Shown in pieces: positions 1-7,030 of a stretch of DNA of 14,959 bases. The DNA lies in the NCBI GenBank assembly GCA_003222065.1, contig QHUV01000034.1, positions 1 through 14,959 of the forward strand. The letters run 5' to 3'. The notes under the pieces are model-generated. The model made no database searches. It saw nothing but the letters and a program-made list of their open reading frames with translations, and was not told the DNA's origin. The DNA is from Gemmatimonadota bacterium (lineage in GTDB: Bacteria; Gemmatimonadota; Gemmatimonadetes; Gemmatimonadales; Gemmatimonadaceae). Both the position numbers and the translations under genes were made by a program. Each line of letters starts with the position of its first letter. Within the stretch, counting starts at the first letter, position 1.

Positions 1-102
1 CTCGACAAGCTCCTTCACGACGGAGGCCGGACGTTCGACGACCTCGCCGGCAGCGATCTGGTCGGCGACGGCATTCGGCAGAATGGCGATGACTGAGGTC
101 AT
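1..102 (-). CDS. mutL: DNA mismatch repair protein MutL, N-terminal end only (partial)
   Basis: The reverse complement of 102-1 gives 34 codons from an ATG, in frame to the window edge. The protein contains [20 protein letters not shown] followed by VVKELVE. This is the highly conserved first helix of the MutL GHKL ATPase domain, ending just before the catalytic Glu/Asn box. MutL couples MutS mismatch recognition to strand incision and repair. The rest of the gene lies outside the window. The ATG at 102 is 15 bases after the stop of the batD/E fusion gene. No strong Shine-Dalgarno sequence is visible in that gap, so mutL is probably read from the same transcript. The family call is near certain from the motif; the exact start is less so. 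Confidence 0.95.
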   Translation of the reverse strand, partial: MTSVIAILPNAVADQIAAGEVVERPASVVKELVE

Positions 103-117
103 CGAATGTGCGGACCG

Positions 118-2526
118 TTAGTCGACAGGTGCCCCTCGCTCGAGAGACGCGAGAGTAGATGACTCGATCCAGCCTTCGCGTTCGTCGTCGAGCGACACGA
201 GCGTCCACGCGCCTTGCCGGCGAAGCGTGCGCGCGACCTCGCCGATGACCGCGGTGCCTTTCGTCTCGCCCACGAGAGCCGGATCGCTGCTCAACCGTGA
301 CGTGGATCGTATTACGATCAAGTTGCGCGCGGCCAGCCGCTGATCGACGTCCAAGCCAGCGAGAACGAGCAGCACGCCGCCGATCGCGACAGCGTATGCC
401 GAGCGCCTAACGCCAACGCGTCCCGCGAGAGACCGCCGGAGCACAAGTAGCGCGGCGATCATCCAGGCCGCGACCCACAGCGCCGCGCCAAGCCACAGGA
501 CCACCGTGGACGACACTGGCGGCACGAAGCCGATCGATGCGAAACCGGTGGCTTGAGCAAGTTGTAATCGCTCACGGACGTCGGGAGCAGTAGGCTCCAG
601 CCGCAGCGCGCGCTGCCATCCTAAAACGGCGATCGCCGTGTCGCTGGTCGACCACGCGGCCGTTCCGAGGTTCGCCCACGCATCGGGCGCCCACGGCGCT
701 TGGCGCGCCGCGCTGGCAAACGCGGTGCGGGCGCTGATGAACTGACGCGAAGCGTACGCGCGAACGCCTTGGTCGAAGTCCCGCTGGGCGGCGTCGAGAG
801 AGATCGCTCGCAGGGTCCCGGACGCTGCTGGAAGCGCGACTGCCAAGACAAGGGCGAGCGTTCGGGGCAGGCGAAGCTCGTGCCGCGACAGCGCTTCGAC
901 ATCAACTACGCGAGCGACGGCGATCGCGTGCTCGACGGCCCCCCCCTCGAGGGCCGTCGTGGGACTGAATGCCGCCGCGTCGAGCGCGCGCAAGAGCCCT
1001 TCTGCGTCGACCGCGACATTCTCAGACACACCGGCCCGGCGCAGCGCGCGCGCGAGCGTGCCCGGGGTTGTGAACCATTCTGGGCTCACGCCCAACCGTT
1101 CGCCGAGGGCGCGCACGAAGACGCGTCGGACCTCGCACGCATCGTACGCTTCCGCGCGCGCACGCGCTAGCGCGCGGAGCTTTGCCATGGCACTTGGGGC
1201 GACGACGCGTCGCGGCGCTCGACGAATGCTTCCGGCCATGGCCGGCAGTGGAGCGAGCGCGAGCAAAAGCCAGAAGTACGCTCGCTCGTAAGGCGGTCGC
1301 TCGATGGCGCCCCGATACCGGGACCGAATGGCAAACGTCGGTTCGGAGCGCAGCGTATCAGCAACGGCGAGGAAGCCGGGGGCGATGGTCACATGCGCCG
1401 CCACAGCGGACGTGACTGCATAACGACGCGTATCAGGATTGAAGTACCCATACCGAATGGGCGGCACGTCCAGCTCGCCAGCTATCTTCGGTGTCAGAAC
1501 CCAATCGAATTCCTTGGCGCCGCGAATTTTCCTCGCCGCCGAATCGACCTGGACGCGCTCGTCGGCGCGCACCAGGTTCGCCCAGGGAATCTCCAGCTTC
1601 GGCGGCGGAAAGAGCTTGACGTTGCCGGCGCCGGAGAGCCTAACGGTTAGGAGCATCGGATCGCCGACGCGCCCGCGGCGAGTATCGAGCCGCGACGCGA
1701 TCGCAAGGTCGCCGACGGCGCCGACGTATTCGGCCGGCCGGCCAGCACTCGGTGGGTCGACGGCCACGAGAATCGTACTGTCCGTCACCAACTCGTGAGA
1801 CTCTTCGCGACTGAAAAAGCTGGACGAAAGGGGCAGCGAGTACACGAGCTGCGCTGGCGCGATCACGAATCGACCGGGCACGAGCGGAAAGAGCGCGCGC
1901 TGGTAGACCAATGCATCGAAGCAGCGCGTGCCGACCTTCCGCTTCGGCGGTTCACCGGCGACGGGCGGCAGATCGTAGGCGAGCATCGACTGCATGTCGG
2001 GCGGATAGAACGTCGGATTGCGCCGCAGCCGGTCGCGGACGGTCTCGTTGAGGAATACCGCAACCTCGTAATTCGCCTGCTGTCCCACATAAACCGTTTC
2101 CGGCTCGGTGAGCGCGCGAAAGTTCACATCGAGACTGGTGTCGATGCGCGCGCGTGCGACCACGGTCGGCAGACGGTCGCTCGCGCGTGAGCCGCGCACG
2201 ACGACGCGAAGGGGACGCGATAGAGCGGTCGCCCCGCGAAGCCGCACCTCGAACGGCGGTATGGTGAACGATCCCGACTGATCCGTCGTGAGGACATAGC
2301 GATACTCGGCGATGATCGAACCGCCGTTTCGCGGATCGAGCTGCACATGCGGCGTGACGGAAGAGCGCAAGACGTCGAAGGGCGCGAAGGGCGGCGGAAC
2401 AAGCTGCGGAGCCGTACTTCCCGGCGCGCTGACGGCTACGGTAACCTCGACGGCGTCGCACGCGGCGACCGTCTCCGGCGCGTGAGCGACGATCGCAAGC
2501 TGGGCGAGAACGAGTAGCCCAATCAC
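118..2526 (-). CDS. BatD-BatE fusion: BatD-like beta-rich envelope protein with C-terminal TPR and SH3-like domains
   Basis: This 802-residue protein starts at a GTG in a GTGA overlap with the stop of the upstream batB gene. Residues 1-22 look like a signal peptide or anchor. Residues 23-385 are a BatD-type region of repeated beta-sandwich segments, with typical phrases such as 'GSFTIPP' and 'AGELDVPPIRYGYFNP'. A transmembrane helix lies near 417-433, and a helical, probably cytoplasmic stretch fills 440-550. A second hydrophobic segment (555-570) leads into tetratricopeptide-like helices (578-660). Two more membrane helices follow (673-697 and 709-724), then an SH3-like beta domain (about 732-795, containing 'GAWTLVSLDDEREGWIESS'). 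TPR plus SH3 is the usual content of a separate BatE, so this reads as a BatD-BatE fusion. The family link is from recognition; the role in envelope or oxidative stress tolerance is inferred from Bat operons elsewhere. mutL follows directly. Confidence 0.85.
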   Translation of the reverse strand: MIGLLVLAQLAIVAHAPETVAACDAVEVTVAVSAPGSTAPQLVPPPFAPFDVLRSSVTPHVQLDPRNGGSIIAEYRYVLTTDQSGSFTIPPFEVRLRGATALSRPLRVVVRGSRASDRLPTVVARARIDTSLDVNFRALTEPETVYVGQQANYEVAVFLNETVRDRLRRNPTFYPPDMQSMLAYDLPPVAGEPPKRKVGTRCFDALVYQRALFPLVPGRFVIAPAQLVYSLPLSSSFFSREESHELVTDSTILVAVDPPSAGRPAEYVGAVGDLAIASRLDTRRGRVGDPMLLTVRLSGAGNVKLFPPPKLEIPWANLVRADERVQVDSAARKIRGAKEFDWVLTPKIAGELDVPPIRYGYFNPDTRRYAVTSAVAAHVTIAPGFLAVADTLRSEPTFAIRSRYRGAIERPPYERAYFWLLLALAPLPAMAGSIRRAPRRVVAPSAMAKLRALARARAEAYDACEVRRVFVRALGERLGVSPEWFTTPGTLARALRRAGVSENVAVDAEGLLRALDAAAFSPTTALEGGAVEHAIAVARVVDVEALSRHELRLPRTLALVLAVALPAASGTLRAISLDAAQRDFDQGVRAYASRQFISARTAFASAARQAPWAPDAWANLGTAAWSTSDTAIAVLGWQRALRLEPTAPDVRERLQLAQATGFASIGFVPPVSSTVVLWLGAALWVAAWMIAALLVLRRSLAGRVGVRRSAYAVAIGGVLLVLAGLDVDQRLAARNLIVIRSTSRLSSDPALVGETKGTAVIGEVARTLRRQGAWTLVSLDDEREGWIESSTLASLERGAPVD

Positions 2527-4238
2527 CAGTCCTTCCCACCAGGCGGTGGCTCGACACGCGTCTGCCTTTGCTTCTTGGCCTGAACGTCGCGCTCCTCACG
2601 TGCAGCACTTCCTAGCAGCTGATCTGCCTGCTGCTGCCCCAAGCCGCCTGTCGGTTGCGGTTGCTGTTGTTGCGGCGACGAATTCGACTGACCGCCACCT
2701 GAGCCACCGCCGCCGCCACCGCCGCCCTGCTCTCTCTTTCGCAGCGCGAGCTCGTAGTTCCATTTCGCGTCGAAATCATTCGATCGCATCAGCAGGACCT
2801 TCTTGTACGCGGCGATTGCGGCGTCAAGCTGTTCATTGGCCGATTCCTTGGGCAAGGTGAGTCCCTGCTTCAAGTGCGCTAAACCCGAGTTGAAAAGTGC
2901 ACGATAGCGCAACTCGGCGTCTTGTACGTCACTCAACCGTTCGAGCGCCTCAGCAGCGTTCTGGAGCGAGTCCGTCGCCAAGACGGCAGTCCCATAGTTG
3001 TACAGGATTTCGGGCCGCTTGTCACCAGCGTCTATCGCGCTTCGATAGAGCGAGGCGGACTGCTGATAATTCTGGGAGCGATACGCGCGAGCCGCCTTTT
3101 CCGATGGTGATGAATTCGGGAGAAGGCCCGCGCAACCGGACAGTGTTGGCAATAGCATGAGCACGAGTGCGGCCGCGGCGTTGACGGACGTCTCGGCAGC
3201 GGCAGAATGCCGTCGCCGACGTCCTCGCCGCTCGCCGAGGAGCGTGTCCAAGAGGAGCAGGATCACCGCTGGGAGGAGAAATAACTGATAGCGCGGCGTG
3301 CGGGACTCACCGCTGATCGTCGCATGGGCTTTCGCGCGCAGTCTGGAGAGCGCGCTCTTCACGAGCGCCGCCTTGTCGGTCCGCGCAGCGTCGATGAACG
3401 TCCCGTTGGCGGCGTCAGCCGCGTCCTTGAGGAACGACGGCGTGTAGTGCGTCACGACGACGCGTCCACTCTCGTCGCGCTTTTGCGTGGTACTCCCGTC
3501 CGGATTTCTGATTTGAATGGTCGAGCCTTGTGTGGTGCCGAATCCAACGGTCACCAGACTCACGCCCTGCTCACCGGCATGCTTCGCTTCGGCGATCACG
3601 TCGTTCACGTCCTCGAACGCCTCGCCGTCGCTCATCACAACGAGCGCTTTGTCGGCGCCGCTGTTCGAGAGCATGAGCAGGTCCGTTCCCTGACGAATGG
3701 CGCGCGCAAGTGAGCTGCCTGCTTGTCCGACAACCGACGGATCCAGGTTGTCGAGGAACAGCTCGAGCGCGCCGCCATCGACAGTCATCGGCGTAAGGAT
3801 GTAGCTCCGACCGGCGAACGCAATGAGTCCGGTGCGATCCCCACGCGACTCGTTGAGCAAACGCCGCACTTCCTGCTTCATGCGCTCGAGGCGATTCGGT
3901 CGTTCGTCGGTCGCCATCATGGAAAGTGACGCGTCGAGCGCCAACACCATGTCGATGCCACTGGTACGGACGACATTTCGCTCCGCGCCCCAGCGCGGGC
4001 CGGCGACGGCGATCCCGACGCCAAGGGCCGCCGTCGCCAGGCGCGCGACGTGCCAGCCCGGCGGCCGCATCGCGTTAGGCGGAACAAGCCGGGCGACGAC
4101 GTCCGGTGTACCGAGACGCGTAAGGCGGGCGATGCGGCGCCGGTAGTTGTAGCGGACGAGCAGGATGACAAAGATGGGCAGCAGGACGGCGAGCGACAGC
4201 AGCCAGGGATAATCGAAGTACGCGCCGTAGAGCGTCAT
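2523..4238 (-). CDS. BatB-BatC fusion: VWA-domain membrane protein with C-terminal TPR region
   Basis: I place the start at the ATG at 4238, which overlaps the batA stop as ATGA. An upstream in-frame ATG at 4256 would add six residues. The protein has 571 residues. Helices near 13-28 and 65-80 flank an Arg-rich loop. A VWA domain spans about 95-300, with an intact metal-site motif DASLS (102-106) and 'VVMSDGEAF' (around 201-209). A third helix lies at 317-334, followed by the basic stretch RRGRRRRH and a fourth hydrophobic segment (353-368) that ends in LSGC, like a lipoprotein signal. TPR-like helices cover about 378-500. A Gly/Ser then Gln/Pro-rich tract (about 505-537) and a charged tail close the protein. 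BatB normally ends after the third helix, and the TPR part corresponds to BatC. By the positive-inside rule the VWA and TPR parts would face the periplasm. It ends in a GTGA overlap with batD/E. Confidence 0.87.
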   Translation of the reverse strand: MTLYGAYFDYPWLLSLAVLLPIFVILLVRYNYRRRIARLTRLGTPDVVARLVPPNAMRPPGWHVARLATAALGVGIAVAGPRWGAERNVVRTSGIDMVLALDASLSMMATDERPNRLERMKQEVRRLLNESRGDRTGLIAFAGRSYILTPMTVDGGALELFLDNLDPSVVGQAGSSLARAIRQGTDLLMLSNSGADKALVVMSDGEAFEDVNDVIAEAKHAGEQGVSLVTVGFGTTQGSTIQIRNPDGSTTQKRDESGRVVVTHYTPSFLKDAADAANGTFIDAARTDKAALVKSALSRLRAKAHATISGESRTPRYQLFLLPAVILLLLDTLLGERRGRRRRHSAAAETSVNAAAALVLMLLPTLSGCAGLLPNSSPSEKAARAYRSQNYQQSASLYRSAIDAGDKRPEILYNYGTAVLATDSLQNAAEALERLSDVQDAELRYRALFNSGLAHLKQGLTLPKESANEQLDAAIAAYKKVLLMRSNDFDAKWNYELALRKREQGGGGGGGGSGGGQSNSSPQQQQPQPTGGLGQQQADQLLGSAAREERDVQAKKQRQTRVEPPPGGKDW

Positions 4239-5040
4239 GGCAACGGCCCTCGCCACGCAGCAAGGATCAGCTCCATCGTTAGGGCGAACAGGGCGAGCGC
4301 CAGCGGCCAGCGGAAGAGCTCCGTGAAGCGCACGTACGACTTGGTCTGCACTGGTTCGCGCTCGAGTTGATCGATCTGCTGATAGATGCGTTGCAGAGCG
4401 GCGGCGTCGCGCGCGCGGAAGTAACGCCCACCAGACACATTCGCGATGTCGGTGAGGAGCGGCTCGTCGATGCGAACGGGCCGATTCTCGTAACGGAGGC
4501 CAAACAGACCACGCCCCACAGGCACCGGGGCCATTCCTTCGGTGCCGACGCCGACCGTGTAGATCTTGATGCCAAACGCGGCCGCGGCCTTACCGGCCGT
4601 GCGCGGATCGATCGCACCTCGATTGTTCTCGCCGTCGGTGAGCAGAATGATCACCTTGGATCGTCCCGGCGCCGTGCGCAACCGATTCGCCGCCGTGGCG
4701 AGCGCGGTACCGATGGCGGTGCCGTCCTCGAGCTGACCGGGGGCGAGATTGTCGACCGCCGAGCTCACAACGGGATAGTCTGTCGTTAGGGGAACCTGGG
4801 TGAGTGCCTCGGCGGCGAAGGCAACAATGCCAATGCGGTCGCTAGCAGCAGATTACGCAGCAGGAAGAGCAACAGGGTGACGCCGCGGCCCGCGTGCGGC
4901 CCGCGCTCGAGCACGGGCACGCGCGAGAAGACGATAGCGGGCGGCCGGTGGCGTCGCCGCCAGATCCACCAGAGTGGTAAGCCGAGGAGCAGCAGCAATG
5001 CCCAAGGCGAAACGAACTGAAGTCCGCTGAGGTATGTCAC
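4235..5040 (-). pseudogene. Disrupted batA (VWA-domain aerotolerance protein): internal deletion plus frameshift, metal-site motif missing
   Basis: The gene begins at a GTG (5040) in a GTGA overlap with the upstream gene. The first frame gives a good BatA N-terminus: 'FVSPWALLLLLGLPLWWIW', a loop, and a second helix up to 'LLLATALAL' (about residue 72). It then runs into a TAA at 4786-4788. A different frame, readable from about 4840, continues as 'DRIGIVAFAAEALTQVPLTT', then 'IILLTDGENNRG', and a C-terminal helix ending at 4235. This is the second half of a BatA VWA domain. The roughly 65-80 residues expected between the halves, including the DxSxS motif, are absent. The joint lies in 4825-4840, which contains GCATTG twice in tandem. 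No frameshift alone could restore the missing part. A sequencing or assembly deletion is the main alternative. The downstream ATGA overlap with batB is intact. Confidence 0.85.
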
Positions 5041-5984
5041 GCGGCCTTCTGCACGGCTGGTGCGGGCAGTGTCGCGGCGTGCACCTGCGCCACGAGCGCG
5101 CGCGCCTCGCGACCGAGCTCGCGCGCGCGCTCGGCGGTCACCGGCCGGCGGCCAAACTTGATTAGGTCCGCCTCGGTGAGCACATGAGCCAGCCGCTCGT
5201 TAGGTACGGCGCGCTCGCCATGAAGCGCGGCGAGCACTTCGGTGCTCGTGTGGGAGAGCGGCGCCCTCGCATAGCGCGCGGCGAGGTAGTCACGCAGCAC
5301 CTCGACGATCAGCGCGACGTATCGACCCCGCTCCCCGGCGTCGACGAGACCCAGCGCCTCGATGCGCGCGAACTCGCGCTCGGCGCGGGCGAACGGATCC
5401 GGAACGGCGATCGGTTTGCCGCGTTTCCGCCGCCGCAACCACCACCACACGAGCAGTAAGAGCAGGACGGCCGCGGCGAGTGCCAGCCAGACCCACCACG
5501 GCGTGGCGTTGAATTCGTAGAGCGGGCGAGCAGGTTTCGGAATCCGCTGGGCGGTATCGGCTGGCAACACGCTGGCGACAAAAACCTTATGACCCGCCAT
5601 CGAGATGCGTCGGCTGCGGCCTCCTAAGGTGACGATGACGTCGCCTAACGCGATGGGTTGCTCGCCGATGTCCCAGGCCGCGACGCGATAGTAACCCCAC
5701 TGGACGAGGCCGCCCGAGTCCGGGCGCGTCTCGACTCGCACGGGGTCGAGGCCTTGGACGGCGCCGGTCGTGTCTGGCGGCGGGGGGAAGGCAATCGTCG
5801 CGCCCGTCGGTGCACGGATGCCAATTTGGACGAGGAACGGATCACCGATGCGAACAGTGTCGGGTTCGATGCTTACCGCGGCCTGCACCGGTATCGGCGT
5901 GCCGGTTGCCTGGGCAGCCGCCGGCCGAGGGTGAAGGAGGGCCGCGAGCGCGACAGCGCAAGAGACGAGGCGCGCGAGCTTCAT
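5037..5984 (-). CDS. BatD-like / DUF4381-like membrane-anchored protein of the Bat operon
   Basis: This 315-residue protein starts at an ATG in an ATGA overlap with the DUF58 gene. Residues 1-25 form a clear signal peptide ending AAAQA. Residues 26-155 are a beta-rich extracytoplasmic domain that resembles a single BatD-type unit ('EPDTVRIGDPFLVQIGIRAP'). A strong transmembrane helix (163-183) is followed by RRRKRGK, which marks the cytoplasmic side. Residues 195-300 are helical and acidic/basic, and include 'RYVALIVEVLRDYLAARY' and 'HTSTEVLAAL'. This C-terminal pattern, and the position between DUF58 and batA, are those of the DUF4381-type proteins common in MoxR/VWA operons. The function is unknown. 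A partner role for the VWA proteins is inferred from gene order only. I am confident it is a real exported membrane protein, less so about the exact family name. Confidence 0.8.
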   Translation of the reverse strand: MKLARLVSCAVALAALLHPRPAAAQATGTPIPVQAAVSIEPDTVRIGDPFLVQIGIRAPTGATIAFPPPPDTTGAVQGLDPVRVETRPDSGGLVQWGYYRVAAWDIGEQPIALGDVIVTLGGRSRRISMAGHKVFVASVLPADTAQRIPKPARPLYEFNATPWWVWLALAAAVLLLLLVWWWLRRRKRGKPIAVPDPFARAEREFARIEALGLVDAGERGRYVALIVEVLRDYLAARYARAPLSHTSTEVLAALHGERAVPNERLAHVLTEADLIKFGRRPVTAERARELGREARALVAQVHAATLPAPAVQKAA

Positions 5985-7003
5985 CGGCGATGCACTCTCG
6001 TCTCTCGAGAGCGGAAAAAGCGAAGGAGCGGCTCGATGATGCCGGCGTCGGTGCTGATGGGGATTTCGTCGATTGCCAGGCGACGGAGGAGGTGTCGTCG
6101 CGTCTCGCGATCTTCGCTGGCTCCCTGCTCGAACTGAGCACGCACTTTGGGATCACTCGTATCGACGCTCAGCGTCCGACCACTCTCGGGATCGACGAGC
6201 CTAACGACACCCAGTTCGGGTAATTGCTGCTCGCTCGGATCTTCGACGCTCACCGCGACCAGATCATGTCGCTGGGCGAGCAGCTTCAGCGGACGCTCGA
6301 TATCCTCGCTCAGGAAATCCGACACAAGGAAGATGATCGACTTGTGCGGCAGCATCTTGATCAGGTAGTCCGTGGTGCCGGCGATGTCGGTGCCGGATCC
6401 CTGGGGCTCGAACACGAGGAGATCGCGAATGACGCGCAAGGCATGGCGTCGCCCTTTGCGGGGCGGTACGACGTGCTCGACGTGGTCGGTGAATAGCAGG
6501 ACGCCGACGCGATCGTTATTGCGGATCGCGGACATCGCAAGGACCGCCGCCAGCTCCGACGCGATTTCGCTCTTGAATCGACGCCGCGTCCCGAATCGCT
6601 CTGAGCCCGAGAGATCCACCGCCAGCATCACGGTAAGCTCGCGCTCCTCGATGTAACGCTTGACGTACGGACGGCGCATGCGGGCGGTGACGTTCCAATC
6701 GATGCTGCGGACTTCGTCGCCGGCTTGGTACTCGCGCACTTCGGCGAACTCCATCCCCTGCCCTTTGAAGACGGAACGGTATTCGCCGGTAAAGAGCGAG
6801 TTCACAAGACCACGCGTGCGCAGCTCGATGAGCTTTACCTGCCGCAGGATTTCGGGCGGTACACCGCGGGTTGGCGGTGCGCTGTCAGGTCGCGTAGAGC
6901 GTGGAGCGGTTTGCGTCGAGCGTTGAGCGTTAGGCGTGGAGCGTGGCTTCGCAGCGCCGTTGTCACGGTGCTTACGACTCCAGAATCGCAGTGAGGGACT
7001 CAT
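5981..7003 (-). CDS. DUF58 family protein (VWA-like) of the MoxR/Bat operon
   Basis: This 340-residue protein carries the DUF58 signature at about 85-108 (EFAEVREYQAGDEVRSIDWN then VTARM). A VWA-like fold follows, with a metal-site-type motif DLSGS at 130-134 and 'IIFLVSDFLSE' further on. DUF58 proteins are almost always encoded next to moxR and are thought to be targets or partners of the MoxR ATPase. There is no signal peptide or membrane helix, so it should be cytoplasmic. The first ~48 residues (rich in Arg, Ser, Thr, Pro, Asn) are not part of the domain. They are encoded largely by 7-base GTNGAGC-type repeats read on the opposite strand. The ATG at 7003 has a GGAG seven bases upstream, which lies inside another copy of the same repeat. 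The gene ends in an ATGA overlap with the next one. Confidence 0.92.
   Translation of the reverse strand: MSPSLRFWSRKHRDNGAAKPRSTPNAQRSTQTAPRSTRPDSAPPTRGVPPEILRQVKLIELRTRGLVNSLFTGEYRSVFKGQGMEFAEVREYQAGDEVRSIDWNVTARMRRPYVKRYIEERELTVMLAVDLSGSERFGTRRRFKSEIASELAAVLAMSAIRNNDRVGVLLFTDHVEHVVPPRKGRRHALRVIRDLLVFEPQGSGTDIAGTTDYLIKMLPHKSIIFLVSDFLSEDIERPLKLLAQRHDLVAVSVEDPSEQQLPELGVVRLVDPESGRTLSVDTSDPKVRAQFEQGASEDRETRRHLLRRLAIDEIPISTDAGIIEPLLRFFRSRETRVHRR
6894..6942 (+). repeat. Heptad repeat tract GTNGAGC (arm A), inside the 5' end of the DUF58 gene
   Basis: Seven consecutive 7-base units read on the plus strand: GTAGAGC, GTGGAGC, GGTTTGC, GTCGAGC, GTTGAGC, GTTAGGC, GTGGAGC. Five match GTNGAGC exactly and two are diverged. 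The tract encodes part of the low-complexity N-terminus of the DUF58 protein. It is in inverted orientation relative to arm B at 7006-7030. Confidence 0.85.
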
Positions 7004-7005
7004 TC

Positions 7006-7030
7006 TAACGCTCCACGCTCAACGCTCTAC
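7006..7030 (-). repeat. Heptad repeat tract GTNGAGC (arm B), between moxR stop and DUF58 start
   Basis: On the minus strand this reads GTAGAGC, GTTGAGC, GTGGAGC and then GTTA, the same 7-base unit as arm A on the other strand. It overlaps the moxR stop codon (TAG at 7029-7027) and fills the gap before the DUF58 ATG. A perfect 9-base complement exists between 7018-7010 here and 6942-6934 in arm A. Confidence 0.85.
7011..7014 (-). promoter_or_regulatory. Ribosome binding site of the DUF58 gene, formed by a heptad repeat unit
   Basis: GGAG on the minus strand, seven bases before the ATG at 7003, is a good Shine-Dalgarno match and supports that start. It is the centre of a GTGGAGC repeat unit. 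Pairing with arm A (6942-6934) could hide it in the mRNA; this is an inference from complementarity. Confidence 0.6.

Noticed and set aside
4235..5040. Programmed ribosomal frameshifting as the explanation for the split batA
   Set aside because: A frameshift cannot supply the missing VWA segment with the DxSxS motif, and no slippery heptamer is apparent at the joint.
6894..7030. CRISPR array
   Set aside because: Units are 7 bases with no spacers, part of the tract is coding, and there are no cas genes nearby.
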